A stretch of 33,288 nt of DNA from NCBI RefSeq assembly GCF_016648105.1, contig NZ_JACVVE010000052.1, positions 1 to 33,288 on the forward strand, in the 5' to 3' direction. The stretch's first letter is position 1, and each line of letters opens with the position of its first letter. A program made the translations under genes and the position numbers. The DNA is from Pseudomonas sp. S31. Its GTDB lineage: Bacteria; Pseudomonadota; Gammaproteobacteria; Pseudomonadales; Pseudomonadaceae. The notes under the pieces were generated by a model. The model ran no database searches, was not told where the DNA came from, and saw only the letters and a program-made list of their open reading frames with translations. Below, one piece after another: positions 23,579 to 31,918 of this stretch.

Positions 23579-25639
23579 TCAGCGCGGCTCGGGCGGTGTG
23601 GGCAGGGTGAAGCCGGACACCGACCGCCGCATCTCGCTGGCCATGCGTGCCAGGTGGCGGATGCTGTCAGCGGTCGCCCCGGAGCCTGCCGAGGTTTGTG
23701 CGGTGATCTGCTGGATCACCGCCATGGTGTGGGAAATCTGCCCGGCCGAGGAGGTTTGCAGCTGCGCCGCATCGGAAATGCTGTGGATCAGCTCGGCGAG
23801 GTTCTGCGACACGCCTTCGATCTCGGCCAGGGCCACCCCGGCATCCTGGGCCAGGCGGGCGCCGCGCACCACTTCGGCGGTGGTCTGCTCCATGGAGATC
23901 ACCGCCTCGTTGGTGTCGGCCTGAATGGTGCGCACCAGCGCCTCGATCTGCCGCGTGGCCGACGAAGAACGCTCTGCCAGGCGTTGCACTTCGTCGGCGA
24001 CCACGGCGAAGCCACGCCCGGCCTCGCCGGCCAGCGACGCCTGGATCGCCGCATTCAGCGCCAGGATGTTGGTCTGATCGGCAATGTCGTCGATCAGGCT
24101 GACGATGTCGCCGATTTCCTGCGAAGACTCGCCCAGGCGCTTGATCCGCTTGGCGGTGTCCTGGATCTGCTCGCGAATGTTGTCCATGCCATCGATGGTG
24201 TTGTGCACCACCTCATTGCCTTTGTTGGCGATGGCCACCGAGCGCTCGGCCACCTTGGCCGACTCGTAGGCGTGCGCCGAAACCCGGTCGATCGACTCGA
24301 CCATGTCGCCCACCGCCTCCGACGCTTCGCTGATCTGCTCGGCCTGGTGCTCGGAGGCCTTGGCCAGCTGGCGTGCGGTATTCTGCGTGTCCTGCACGGC
24401 AGCGGCCACCTGCACGGCGCTGTGGTTGATGGTGGCGACCAGGTCGCGTAGCTGGTCGACCGAATAGTTGATCGAATCGGCGATGGCACCGGTGAAGTCC
24501 TCGGTCACCGACACGGTCACTGTTAGGTCGCCATCGGCCAGCTCCTCGATCTCGTCGAGCAGGCGCATGATCGCCTGCTGGTTGCGCTCGTTCTTCTCGG
24601 CGGTTTCGCGCAGCTGGCGGTGGGTGGCGCGGACCATCACCAGGCCGATGAGGATGATCGAGGCCAGCGCCAGCAAGCCCAGGGCATAACCACCAACGGT
24701 GTCGAGGGTGCGCCCGGCGGCCAGGTTCTCGAAGCCGTTGGCCAGGTGCGAGGCCTCGTCGAGCAGGGTCTGCGACAGGCTGAAGATGTTGCCCGCCGCT
24801 TCGCGCACGCGGAACAGCTCGGGCGAGGTCTCGAGGATTTCGTCCACCGAGCCGGCCACGAACTGGAACAGCTCGGCGATCTCGCCCAGCCGCGCCCGCG
24901 CATCGGCATCCTCGACCCGGGTCACCTGGATCGCGGCGTTGCCACGGAGCATGCCTTCGAGCACCTGGCCGAAGCGGCTGGCGTCGCGACCGAAGGCATC
25001 CGCCGCCTGCGCGGCACTCTCATCGCCCGCCAGCACGGTATTGACCGAGCCGAGGATGCGCTCGGCCAGCAGCAACTGACGCTGGGCGACCACCACCTGG
25101 TTGGCCGGAGCGCCGCTCTGCAGCAGGATCTCCACCACCTTCTCGTATTCGACCTGCAGCTGCGGCACCGTTTCGGCCAGTGTCGCGGCCACCTGGTGCA
25201 ACGACAGCACGGTCTGCTCGCTGGCGAGGATGGCGTCGGTGTTCTTGCGCAGGTTTTCCCAGTCGCGGCCCACCGTTTCCATCTCGTCGCGCACCGCCGG
25301 CGGCGCCGCAGGCAGGCCGGTGGACTTGTCGCCCTCGCGCAGGTAGCCCCAGCGCCGCTCGAAATCGTTGCGTGCGTCCGCCAGTTGCTTGAACGCCAGG
25401 GCCTTGCCGGCCGCCGCCTCGGTGGCGTTCTTGGCGATGCGCTGGGACAGCACGCGCAGCTCGCCGGCGTGGCCGATGTACTGCTTGTCGTGGTTGGACT
25501 GGGTGTTGAGGTAGGCGAAGTTGGCGAACAGCAGGATGATCGACAGGATCAGGATCACGAACAGTACGGTGATCTGCGCGATGCTGCGCGTGCGCGGGGT
25601 CATGCCTGGGGGCGCGACAGTGGGGGCCGGCTTGTTCAC
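23579..25639 (-). CDS. pilJ: Methyl-accepting chemotaxis receptor PilJ
   Basis: A 686-residue receptor close to the 682 residues of P. aeruginosa PilJ. Transmembrane helices lie near 22-44 and 316-336. Between them is a helical periplasmic PilJ-type domain (QYIGHAGELRVLSQRIAKNA is its characteristic start). A HAMP-like linker follows (about 337-395), and then a long cytoplasmic coiled coil with the conserved hairpin tip at about 508-558 (DIADQTNILALNAAIQA, GRGFAVVADEV). It likely senses pilus or surface cues and controls ChpA. The start is GTG at 25639 with AGGA upstream. pilI ends 11 bp before it and chpA begins 9 bp after it, so all three are one transcript. Confidence 0.96.
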   Translation of the reverse strand: MNKPAPTVAPPGMTPRTRSIAQITVLFVILILSIILLFANFAYLNTQSNHDKQYIGHAGELRVLSQRIAKNATEAAAGKALAFKQLADARNDFERRWGYLREGDKSTGLPAAPPAVRDEMETVGRDWENLRKNTDAILASEQTVLSLHQVAATLAETVPQLQVEYEKVVEILLQSGAPANQVVVAQRQLLLAERILGSVNTVLAGDESAAQAADAFGRDASRFGQVLEGMLRGNAAIQVTRVEDADARARLGEIAELFQFVAGSVDEILETSPELFRVREAAGNIFSLSQTLLDEASHLANGFENLAAGRTLDTVGGYALGLLALASIILIGLVMVRATHRQLRETAEKNERNQQAIMRLLDEIEELADGDLTVTVSVTEDFTGAIADSINYSVDQLRDLVATINHSAVQVAAAVQDTQNTARQLAKASEHQAEQISEASEAVGDMVESIDRVSAHAYESAKVAERSVAIANKGNEVVHNTIDGMDNIREQIQDTAKRIKRLGESSQEIGDIVSLIDDIADQTNILALNAAIQASLAGEAGRGFAVVADEVQRLAERSSSATRQIEALVRTIQADTNEAVISMEQTTAEVVRGARLAQDAGVALAEIEGVSQNLAELIHSISDAAQLQTSSAGQISHTMAVIQQITAQTSAGSGATADSIRHLARMASEMRRSVSGFTLPTPPEPR

Positions 25640-25650
25640 GTTGATAGGTC

Positions 25651-26205
25651 CTATAGCGCCACGTCGAGAAAGCCCGGGGCCTGGGCCAAGGCGAAGGGGC
25701 TGAAGATCGCCCAGTTGCGCTCACGGGCGAAATGCCCCTGGACGAAACGGGCGGCGGCGCGCAGCAGCGGCTGCGGGGGCGACAGTTCCAGGCTGCTGAG
25801 GGCGAAATGCTGCAGGCCCAGGACCTCGTCGACCAGCAGGCCGACGAACAGGTCTTCGTGGTCCAGCACCAACACCCGCCGCTGCTTGCCCGGGGCTGCC
25901 GGGCCGAGGCCGAAGAAACTGCTCAGGTCCATCACCGGCAGGAGCCGCCCGCGCAGGTTGGCGACCCCGCACACCCAGGGCTGCACGCCAGGCACCCGGC
26001 TGCTGCGCGGCTCGCGCAGGACCTCGGCGACCTCACCCATGGGGGCGACGAACCACTGCCCGGCAATGCGAAAACCGATGCCGCTCCAGTGTTGCAGGCG
26101 CGTGTCCTGCGGCGGCTGGTCGGCCACCAGCAGGCGGCAGCGCCGGTCGATGTCCAGCAACAGCTCGAAGGCGGTCAGCGACGCGCCCTGGGGGCGGGTG
26201 GTCAA
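25651..26205 (-). CDS. pilI: CheW-like adaptor PilI
   Basis: A 184-residue CheW protein. FELLLDIDRRCRLL at the start, then WSGIGFRIAGQWFVAPMGEVAEVL, VCGVANLRGRLLPVMDLSSFFG, RRVLVLDHEDLFVGLLVDEVLGLQHF and NWAIFSPFALAQAPGFLDVAL, which follow P. aeruginosa PilI along its whole length. It should link PilJ to ChpA. No ATG or GTG exists ahead of the conserved part. The best start is TTG at 26205, which overlaps the pilH stop as TTGA; translation probably depends on coupling to pilH. The open frame above this point only mirrors pilH. Confidence 0.92.
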   Translation of the reverse strand: MTTRPQGASLTAFELLLDIDRRCRLLVADQPPQDTRLQHWSGIGFRIAGQWFVAPMGEVAEVLREPRSSRVPGVQPWVCGVANLRGRLLPVMDLSSFFGLGPAAPGKQRRVLVLDHEDLFVGLLVDEVLGLQHFALSSLELSPPQPLLRAAARFVQGHFARERNWAIFSPFALAQAPGFLDVAL

Positions 26206-26567
26206 GCGCCCAGTACTTCTTTGAGCTTGGCGATCAGCGCGTCCTCTTCCACCGGTTTGGTCAGGAAGTCGCGGGCACCCTGGCGCGTGGCCCAGATACG
26301 GTCGGTCTCCTGGTCCTTGGTGGTGACCACGACCACGGGTATGGCGCTGGTTTCCGGGTCCTTGCTCAGCTGGCGGGTAGCCTGGAAGCCGTTCATGCCG
26401 GGCATGACGATGTCCATCAGCACCGCGTCGGGCTTTTCCTGGCGAGCCAGGGCCACGCCGTCGGCACCGTTGTTGGCCTTGAGCACTTGGTGCCCGTGTT
26501 TTTCCAGCCATTCGGTCAGGCGATACATCTCTGTCGGCGAGTCGTCGACAATCAGAACTCGGGCCAT
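26202..26567 (-). CDS. pilH: Response regulator PilH
   Basis: A 121-residue single receiver domain without output domain. Acidic pocket D8/D9, phosphoacceptor D52 in VLMDIVMPGMNG, and K104 in FLTKPVEEDA are all present, so it should be phosphorylated by ChpA. In P. aeruginosa PilH affects pilus retraction and opposes or tunes PilG signalling. It starts at 26567, 46 bp after pilG, and its stop overlaps the TTG of pilI. Confidence 0.95.
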   Translation of the reverse strand: MARVLIVDDSPTEMYRLTEWLEKHGHQVLKANNGADGVALARQEKPDAVLMDIVMPGMNGFQATRQLSKDPETSAIPVVVVTTKDQETDRIWATRQGARDFLTKPVEEDALIAKLKEVLGA

Positions 26568-26613
26568 GCTGTTTCCCCATCAGGCAAATAGAGGCCGCGC
26601 ACGGCGGGCGCGG

Positions 26614-27015
26614 TCAGGGTGCGTGTTGTTGGTGAGCGGCGAATCCAGGCACGTGGGCCCTGATCGCGTCGAGCAGTTCTTCCTTGCCGAACGGCTTGGT
26701 GAGGAACTGGTCGGCGCCGACCACGCGGCCACGGGCCTTGTCGAACAGGCCATCGCGTGACGACAGGAGGATCACCGGAATGTCCTTGAAGGTGCTGTTG
26801 TGCTTGATCACGGCGCAGGTCTGGTAGCCGTCCAGTCGCGGCATCAGCACATCGACGAAGATGATCCGGGGCTGGTGGTCGACGATCTTGGCCAGGGCGT
26901 CGAAGCCGTCGCTGGCGGTGATCACCTCACAGCCCGCTTCGCCAAGCAACATCTGGGCGGTGCGGCGGATGGTGCGGGAATCGTCGATCACCATCACCTT
27001 CAGGGGTTGTTCCAT
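26614..27015 (-). CDS. pilG: Response regulator PilG
   Basis: A 133-residue CheY-like protein, first gene of the Chp operon. D11/D12, the phosphoacceptor D55 in IIFVDVLMPRLDG and K107 in FLTKPFGKEE are present; MEQPLKVMVIDDSRTIRRTA is the typical PilG start. In P. aeruginosa phospho-PilG promotes pilus extension and polarity through FimL/FimV and adenylate cyclase. Here the 214-bp gap to the divergent gshB must hold promoters for both; none stands out, and a sigma54 site was looked for without success. Confidence 0.95.
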   Translation of the reverse strand: MEQPLKVMVIDDSRTIRRTAQMLLGEAGCEVITASDGFDALAKIVDHQPRIIFVDVLMPRLDGYQTCAVIKHNSTFKDIPVILLSSRDGLFDKARGRVVGADQFLTKPFGKEELLDAIRAHVPGFAAHQQHAP

Positions 27016-27229
27016 GTCTAGGCCTGCCGTCGCTGCTCTATGCCGAAATCCTGGGGCCGTTTCGCAGCCCCAAAGGCCTGTTGTACAGCACTGTGACTGG
27101 CATTTTTAGCACACTCCGGGTAGCCATTCCATCTACCGTCCCCCTTGACCGGCGGCGTTCCCAGCGCCACCCTGAGCCACTTTTCTTTCGATTCACCGCG
27201 GCCACGCGCCGCCAAGAGGAACCACCCCC

Positions 27230-28183
27230 ATGAGCGTTCGCCTCGGCATTGTCATGGACCCCATCGCGTCCATCTCCTACAAGAAGGACAGTTCGCTGGC
27301 CATGCTGCTGGCCGCCCAGGCCCGCGGCTGGAGCCTGTTCTACATGGAACAGCGCGATCTTTACCTCGGCGCCGGCAAGGCCCGTGCGCAGATGCGCCCG
27401 CTGAAGGTGTTCGCCGACCCGGCTCGCTGGTTCGAGCTGGGCGAGGAGCAGGACAGCGCGCTGGCCGAGCTGGACGTGGTGCTGATGCGCAAGGACCCGC
27501 CCTTCGACATGGAGTTCGTCTACAGCACCTACCTGCTGGAGCAAGCCGAGCGCGAAGGCGTGCTGGTGGTCAACCGCCCGCAGAGCCTGCGCGACTGCAA
27601 CGAAAAACTCTTCGCCACCCAGTTCCCGCAGTGCATGGCGCCGACCCTGGTCAGCCGCCGCGCCGACATCCTGCGTGAGTTCGCCACCACCCACGGCGAC
27701 GTGATCCTCAAGCCGCTCGACGGCATGGGTGGTACCTCGGTGTTCCGCCACCGCCCAGGCGACCCCAACCTCTCGGTGATCCTCGAGACCCTGACCCAGC
27801 ATGGCGGCCAGCAGATCATGGCGCAGGCCTACCTGCCGCAGATCACCGACGGCGACAAGCGCATCCTGATGATCGACGGCGAGCCGGTCGACTACTGCCT
27901 GGCGCGCATTCCGGCCAGCGGCGAAACACGCGGCAACCTGGCCGCCGGTGGCCGTGGCGAAGCCCGCCCGCTGACCGATCGCGATCGCTGGATCGCCGCC
28001 CAGGTCGGCCCGACCCTGCGCGAAAAGGGCCTGCTGTTCGTCGGCCTCGACGTGATCGGCGACTACCTCACCGAGATCAACGTGACCAGCCCCACCTGCA
28101 TCCGCGAGATCGACGCTGCCTACAACACCGATATCGGCGGCAAGCTGATGGATGCCATTGATCGCAAGCTCCAGGCGCGCTGA
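27230..28183 (+). CDS. gshB: Glutathione synthetase
   Basis: A 317-residue ATP-grasp ligase joining gamma-glutamylcysteine and glycine to form glutathione. Signatures include GIVMDPIASISYKKDSSLAML at the start, NRPQSLRDCNEKLFATQFP, DVILKPLDGMGGTSVFR (ATP-grasp lysine and Gly loop), DGDKRILMIDGEP and EINVTSPTCIREID at the metal site. Length agrees with E. coli GshB (about 316). AAGAGGA lies upstream of the ATG at 27230. It diverges from pilG and is followed by tonB after 91 bp, which includes a TATGAT box at 28216-28221. Confidence 0.97.
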   Translation: MSVRLGIVMDPIASISYKKDSSLAMLLAAQARGWSLFYMEQRDLYLGAGKARAQMRPLKVFADPARWFELGEEQDSALAELDVVLMRKDPPFDMEFVYSTYLLEQAEREGVLVVNRPQSLRDCNEKLFATQFPQCMAPTLVSRRADILREFATTHGDVILKPLDGMGGTSVFRHRPGDPNLSVILETLTQHGGQQIMAQAYLPQITDGDKRILMIDGEPVDYCLARIPASGETRGNLAAGGRGEARPLTDRDRWIAAQVGPTLREKGLLFVGLDVIGDYLTEINVTSPTCIREIDAAYNTDIGGKLMDAIDRKLQAR

Positions 28184-28215
28184 CCGCCGACGCGGAGCAA
28201 AGACGCGGAGTGGGG

Positions 28216-28221
28216 TATGAT
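28216..28221 (+). promoter_or_regulatory. Possible -10 box before tonB
   Basis: TATGAT matches five of six bases of the -10 consensus, 54 bp before the tonB start. No good -35 hexamer is placed 16-18 bp upstream; two copies of GACGCGGAG (near 28189 and 28202) lie there instead. A tonB promoter separate from gshB is possible but weakly supported. Confidence 0.3.
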
Positions 28222-28274
28222 GCCGGTCCTTTTCGACTGAGCTGCTGCCCCGCCCCGCAGCTGCTGGATACCCG

Positions 28275-29180
28275 ATGACGCTGCCTGCCGACATCCCCGC
28301 CGACCTGCTGCCACCCCGCGTCCGCCCGGTGGACCGGCTTGGCTTTACCCTGTTCCTGGCTGCCCTGGTGCACCTGGCGCTGATCCTCGGCGTCGGCTTT
28401 ACCGTGGTCAAGCCGGCAGAAATCCGCCACACCATGGACATCACCCTGGCCACCTTCAAGAGCGAGAAACCGCCCGAGAAGGCCGACTTCCAGGCCCAAG
28501 ACAACCAGCAAGGCAGCGGCACCCTGGACAAGAAGGCGGTACCCAAGACCACCGAGGTGGCACCATTCCAGGACAGCAAGATCAACAAGGTCACGCCACC
28601 GCCTGCGGCCAAGCCGCAGGTCACGCCGCCACCTGCGCCGCAGAAGTCCGCCGTGGTGACCCAGGCGCCGAAGCCACAGAAGGTCGAGCCCAAGCCCAAG
28701 GAAAGCAAGCCACAGCCCAAGCCGGCTGCGGCCACCCCGGACTTCGACAGCTCGCAGCTGTCGAGCCAGATCGCCAGCCTCGAGGCCGAGCTGTCCAACG
28801 AACAGCAGCTGTATGCCAAGCGCCCGCGCATCCATCGCCTCAATGCCGCCTCGACCATGCGCGACAAGGGCGCCTGGTACAAGGAAGAGTGGCGCAAGAA
28901 GGTCGAGCGGGTGGGTAACCTGAACTACCCCGACGAAGCCCGCCGCCAGCAGATCTACGGCAACCTGCGGATGATGGTGTCGATCAACCGCGATGGCTCG
29001 CTGTACGAGGTGCTGGTGCTGGAGTCGTCCGGGCAGCCGGTGCTCGACCAGGCGGCACAGCGCATCGTGCGCCTGGCCGCGCCGTTCGCGCCGTTCACCG
29101 GCGACCTGGCCGAGTTCGACCGGCTGGAGATCATCCGCACCTGGCGTTTTGCCCGTGGGGATCGGTTGTCCAGTAACTGA
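28275..29180 (+). CDS. tonB: Energy transducer TonB (TonB3-like)
   Basis: A 301-residue inner-membrane-anchored protein that passes proton-motive energy to outer-membrane receptors. One transmembrane helix lies near residues 22-44 and includes H33, the place where E. coli TonB has its essential His. A Pro/Lys-rich spacer (about 65-160) is followed by a coiled segment and the C-terminal TonB domain (VGNLNYPDEARRQQIYG, VLESSGQPVLDQAAQRIVRLAAPFAPF). The position, beside gshB and near pilGHIJ-chpA, matches P. aeruginosa tonB3 (PA0406), which has been linked to twitching motility and pilus assembly. ExbB/ExbD are not present here. Confidence 0.9.
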   Translation: MTLPADIPADLLPPRVRPVDRLGFTLFLAALVHLALILGVGFTVVKPAEIRHTMDITLATFKSEKPPEKADFQAQDNQQGSGTLDKKAVPKTTEVAPFQDSKINKVTPPPAAKPQVTPPPAPQKSAVVTQAPKPQKVEPKPKESKPQPKPAAATPDFDSSQLSSQIASLEAELSNEQQLYAKRPRIHRLNAASTMRDKGAWYKEEWRKKVERVGNLNYPDEARRQQIYGNLRMMVSINRDGSLYEVLVLESSGQPVLDQAAQRIVRLAAPFAPFTGDLAEFDRLEIIRTWRFARGDRLSSN

Positions 29181-29197
29181 TCGGGGCATCGCGCCCC

Positions 29198-29286
29198 CTG
29201 TAGGAGCGGGTTTACCCGCGAATGCGCCAGACCAGACAATGAGGTCGCCCAGTCGGACGCATTCGCGGATGAACCCGCTCCTACAG
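29198..29286. repeat. Inverted REP doublet between tonB and algH
   Basis: Arms 29198-29226 and 29258-29286 are 29-bp inverted repeats with two mismatches (GGATGAACCC in place of GGGTAAACCC), separated by 31 bp. The sequence is the same family as the doublet at 17033-17110. It sits 18 bp after the tonB stop and 43 bp before algH. Confidence 0.9.
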
Positions 29287-29328
29287 CGCACCTTGTCAGC
29301 CTCGCCACCTGGCGCCACACTATCCCCC

Positions 29329-29898
29329 ATGAAAACCCTCACGCCGAGCTACCTCAAGCATCAGTTCCTGATCGCCATGCCGCACATGGCCGACCCGAAC
29401 TTCGCCCAGACCCTCACGTACATCGTCGAGCACAACGCCAATGGCGCCATGGGCCTGGTGGTCAACCGACCGCAGGAGCTCAATCTCGGCGACATCCTCG
29501 AGCAGTTGCGCCCGGACGAAACGCCCCCGGTCGGCACCCTGCAAGTCCCCATCTACCAGGGCGGCCCGGTGCAGACCGACCGCGGCTTCGTGCTGCACAC
29601 CAACGAGTGCTCGTACCAGGCCACCGTCGAGCTGCAAGGCTTGTCGCTGTCCACCTCGCAGGACGTGCTGTTCGCCATCGCCGAGGGCGTGGGGCCCAAG
29701 CAGAGCCTGATCACCCTCGGCTATGCCGGCTGGGAAGCCGGCCAGCTGGAGGCGGAGCTGGTCGACAATGCCTGGCTCAACTGCCCGTTCGACCCGGAAA
29801 TCATCTTCGGTCTGGCCAGCGATCAACGCCTGAGCGCCGCCGCGGCCAGCCTGGGCATCAACCTCAGCCTGCTGACCAGCCAGGCGGGGCACGCCTGA
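29329..29898 (+). CDS. algH: AlgH/UPF0301 family protein
   Basis: A 189-residue cytoplasmic protein, the same length as P. aeruginosa AlgH. The start MKTLTPSYLKHQFLIAMPHMADPNFAQTLTYIVEHN, followed by GAMGLVVNRP, YQGGPVQTDRGFVLH and LGYAGWEAGQLEAEL, is the standard UPF0301 pattern. The protein was once named as an alginate regulator, but its biochemical role is unresolved. The ATG at 29329 is used; the longer frame to 28993 overlaps tonB and the REP pair. Its stop TGA overlaps the ATG of ruvX (TGATG), so the two genes are translationally coupled. Confidence 0.95.
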   Translation: MKTLTPSYLKHQFLIAMPHMADPNFAQTLTYIVEHNANGAMGLVVNRPQELNLGDILEQLRPDETPPVGTLQVPIYQGGPVQTDRGFVLHTNECSYQATVELQGLSLSTSQDVLFAIAEGVGPKQSLITLGYAGWEAGQLEAELVDNAWLNCPFDPEIIFGLASDQRLSAAAASLGINLSLLTSQAGHA

Positions 29899-30323
29899 TG
29901 GCCGAGCTGCGCCTGCTGCTGGGCTTCGACTACGGCAGCAAACAGATCGGCGTGGCCGTGGGCCAGGTGATCACCGGCCAGGCCCGCGAGCTGTGCACGC
30001 TCAAGGCACAGAACGGTGTGCCGGACTGGGCCCAGGTGGAAAAGCTCATCGCAGAGTGGAAACCCGACGCCATCGTCGTCGGCCTGCCGCTGAACATGGA
30101 CGGCACGCCCAGCGAGATGAGCGCCCGCGCCGAGAAGTTCGCCCGCCGCCTCAATGGCCGTTTCAACCTGCCGGTGCATACCCACGACGAGCGCCTGACC
30201 ACCTTCGAGGCCAAGGGCGAACGCCTGGCCCGCGGTGGCCAGCGTGGCAGCTATCGCGACAACCCGGTCGATGCCATCGCCGCCGCCCTGCTGCTGCAAG
30301 GCTGGCTGGAGGCCAACACTTAA
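29898..30323 (+). CDS. ruvX: Putative Holliday junction resolvase / pre-16S rRNA nuclease YqgF
   Basis: A 141-residue RNase H-fold nuclease of the YqgF/RuvX family. LGFDYGSKQIGVAVG carries the first catalytic Asp, IVVGLPLNMDG and DERLTTFEA supply the middle acidic residue, and DNPVDAIAAALLLQ carries the last Asp. In E. coli YqgF takes part in maturing the 5' end of 16S rRNA; the name RuvX records the early Holliday junction proposal. It begins inside the algH stop (TGATG) and lies 57 bp before pyrR. Confidence 0.94.
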   Translation: MAELRLLLGFDYGSKQIGVAVGQVITGQARELCTLKAQNGVPDWAQVEKLIAEWKPDAIVVGLPLNMDGTPSEMSARAEKFARRLNGRFNLPVHTHDERLTTFEAKGERLARGGQRGSYRDNPVDAIAAALLLQGWLEANT

Positions 30324-30380
30324 TCCGCTTTGCCGCCGGGCCGACCCGGCGCGCGACCGCTTACCTGGAGCCCGCACGCA

Positions 30381-30899
30381 ATGAGCCTACCCAATCCCGC
30401 CGAACTGATCCGGCAGATGGCCGTCGACCTACGCGCCCACCTGGCCCGCCGCGGCATCAGCGAACCCCGCTACATCGGCATCCGCACCGGCGGTGTCTGG
30501 GTCGCCCAGGCCCTGCAGCAGGAAATGGCCGACAGCAGCCCGATGGGCGTGCTCGACGTGTCGTTCTACCGCGACGACTTCAGCCAGAACGGCCTGCACC
30601 CGCAGGTGCGCCCGTCGGAGCTGCCGTTCGAGGTCGAAGGCCAGCACCTGGTACTGGTCGACGACGTGCTGATGAGCGGGCGTACCATCCGCGCCGCGCT
30701 CAACGAACTGTTCGACTATGGGCGCCCGGCCAGCGTGACGCTGGTCTGCCTGCTCGACCTGGACGCCGGCGAACTGCCAATCCGCCCCAACGTGCTTGGC
30801 GCCACCCTGTCGCTGGCCGCCGATGAGCGGGTAAAATTGACCGGCCCCGCGCCGCTCGCACTCGAGCTGCAGGACCTCGCCACCGCTTCCGCCCTTTGA
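30381..30899 (+). CDS. pyrR: PyrR: pyrimidine operon regulator / uracil phosphoribosyltransferase
   Basis: A 172-residue phosphoribosyltransferase-fold protein with the PRPP loop VLVDDVLMSGRT at residues 91-102 and the typical RTGGVWVA and DVSFYRDDF segments. In Gram-positives PyrR attenuates pyr transcripts; in Pseudomonas it precedes pyrB and pyrC' and has been reported to influence pyr expression. The 57-bp gap upstream contains a GC hairpin GCCGGG-CCGA-CCCGGC (30335-30350), but no convincing antiterminator pair. CTGGAG lies 10 nt before the ATG at 30381. Its stop is only 14 bp before pyrB. Confidence 0.94.
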   Translation: MSLPNPAELIRQMAVDLRAHLARRGISEPRYIGIRTGGVWVAQALQQEMADSSPMGVLDVSFYRDDFSQNGLHPQVRPSELPFEVEGQHLVLVDDVLMSGRTIRAALNELFDYGRPASVTLVCLLDLDAGELPIRPNVLGATLSLAADERVKLTGPAPLALELQDLATASAL

Positions 30900-30913
30900 A
30901 AGAGTCCCCCGCG

Positions 30914-31918
30914 ATGACGCCTATCGACGCCAAGCGCCCGCTGCAGCTCAATGACCAGGGCCAGCTGCGCCACTTCCTCTCGCTCGACGGTTTGCCCCGC
31001 GAACTGCTCACCGAGATCCTCGACACCGCCGACTCGTTCCTCGAGGTCGGCGCCCGGGCCGTGAAAAAAGTCCCGCTGCTGCGCGGCAAGACCGTGTGCA
31101 ACGTGTTCTTCGAGAATTCCACGCGCACCCGCACCACCTTCGAGCTGGCCGCCCAACGGCTGTCGGCGGACGTGATCAGCCTCAATGTGTCGACTTCCTC
31201 GACCAGCAAGGGCGAGACCCTGTTCGACACCCTGCGCAACCTCGAGGCCATGGCCGCCGACATGTTCGTGGTGCGCCACTCCGACTCCGGCGCCGCGCAC
31301 TTCATCGCCGAGCATGTGTGCCCGGACGTTGCCGTGATCAACGGCGGCGACGGCCGCCACGCGCATCCGACCCAAGGCATGCTCGACATGCTGACCATTC
31401 GCCGTCACAAAGGCAGCTTCGAGAACCTTTCGGTGGCGATCGTCGGCGATATCCTGCATTCGCGGGTCGCCCGTTCCGACATGCTCGCGCTCAAGGCGCT
31501 GGGCTGCCCGGACATCCGCGTGATCGGCCCGAAAACCCTGATCCCGATCGGCATCGAGCAGTACGGGGTGAAGGTCTACACCGACCTCGCCGAAGGCCTG
31601 AAGGATGTCGACGTGGTGATCATGCTGCGCCTGCAGCGCGAGCGCATGGCCGGCGGCCTGCTGCCCAGCGAGGGCGAGTTCTACCGCCTGTTCGGCCTGA
31701 CCACCGCACGCCTGGCCGGGGCCAAGCCCGATGCCATCGTCATGCACCCGGGCCCGATCAACCGCGGCGTGGAAATCGAGTCGGCGGTGGCCGATGGCGC
31801 CCATTCGGTGATCCTCAACCAGGTCACCTACGGCATCGCCGTGCGCATGGCGGTACTGTCCATGGCCATGAGCGGGCAAAACGCACAACGTCAATTCGAC
31901 CAGGAGAACGCCCAGTGA
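30914..31918 (+). CDS. pyrB: Aspartate carbamoyltransferase catalytic subunit
   Basis: A 334-residue enzyme joining carbamoyl phosphate and aspartate, the first committed step of pyrimidine synthesis. STRTRT at 69-74 binds carbamoyl phosphate; GGDGRHAHPTQGMLDM, GDILHSRVARSDM, VIMLRLQRERM and MHPGPINRGVEIES complete the active site. The N-terminal extension ahead of the catalytic domain and the length match the Pseudomonas dodecameric form, which works with PyrC' instead of PyrI. ATG at 30914 is preferred to the TTG at 30896, which overlaps pyrR. The TGA stop overlaps the GTG start of pyrC' (GTGA). Confidence 0.97.
   Translation: MTPIDAKRPLQLNDQGQLRHFLSLDGLPRELLTEILDTADSFLEVGARAVKKVPLLRGKTVCNVFFENSTRTRTTFELAAQRLSADVISLNVSTSSTSKGETLFDTLRNLEAMAADMFVVRHSDSGAAHFIAEHVCPDVAVINGGDGRHAHPTQGMLDMLTIRRHKGSFENLSVAIVGDILHSRVARSDMLALKALGCPDIRVIGPKTLIPIGIEQYGVKVYTDLAEGLKDVDVVIMLRLQRERMAGGLLPSEGEFYRLFGLTTARLAGAKPDAIVMHPGPINRGVEIESAVADGAHSVILNQVTYGIAVRMAVLSMAMSGQNAQRQFDQENAQ

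Noticed and set aside
19655..24451. A 1598-codon open frame on the plus strand opposite chpA and pilJ
   Set aside because: It is a shadow frame made by the GC-rich codon pattern of the minus-strand genes; its translation is His/Gln/Arg/Ala-rich and resembles no family, while the minus strand has clear kinase and receptor domains.
27016..27229. Sigma54 promoter for pilG on the minus strand
   Set aside because: TGGC and TGC elements occur near 27100-27120 but the spacing between GG and GC is 13 rather than 10.
28993..29328. N-terminal extension of algH
   Set aside because: The open frame overlaps tonB and the REP doublet; AlgH proteins begin at the MKTLTPSYLKH sequence at 29329.
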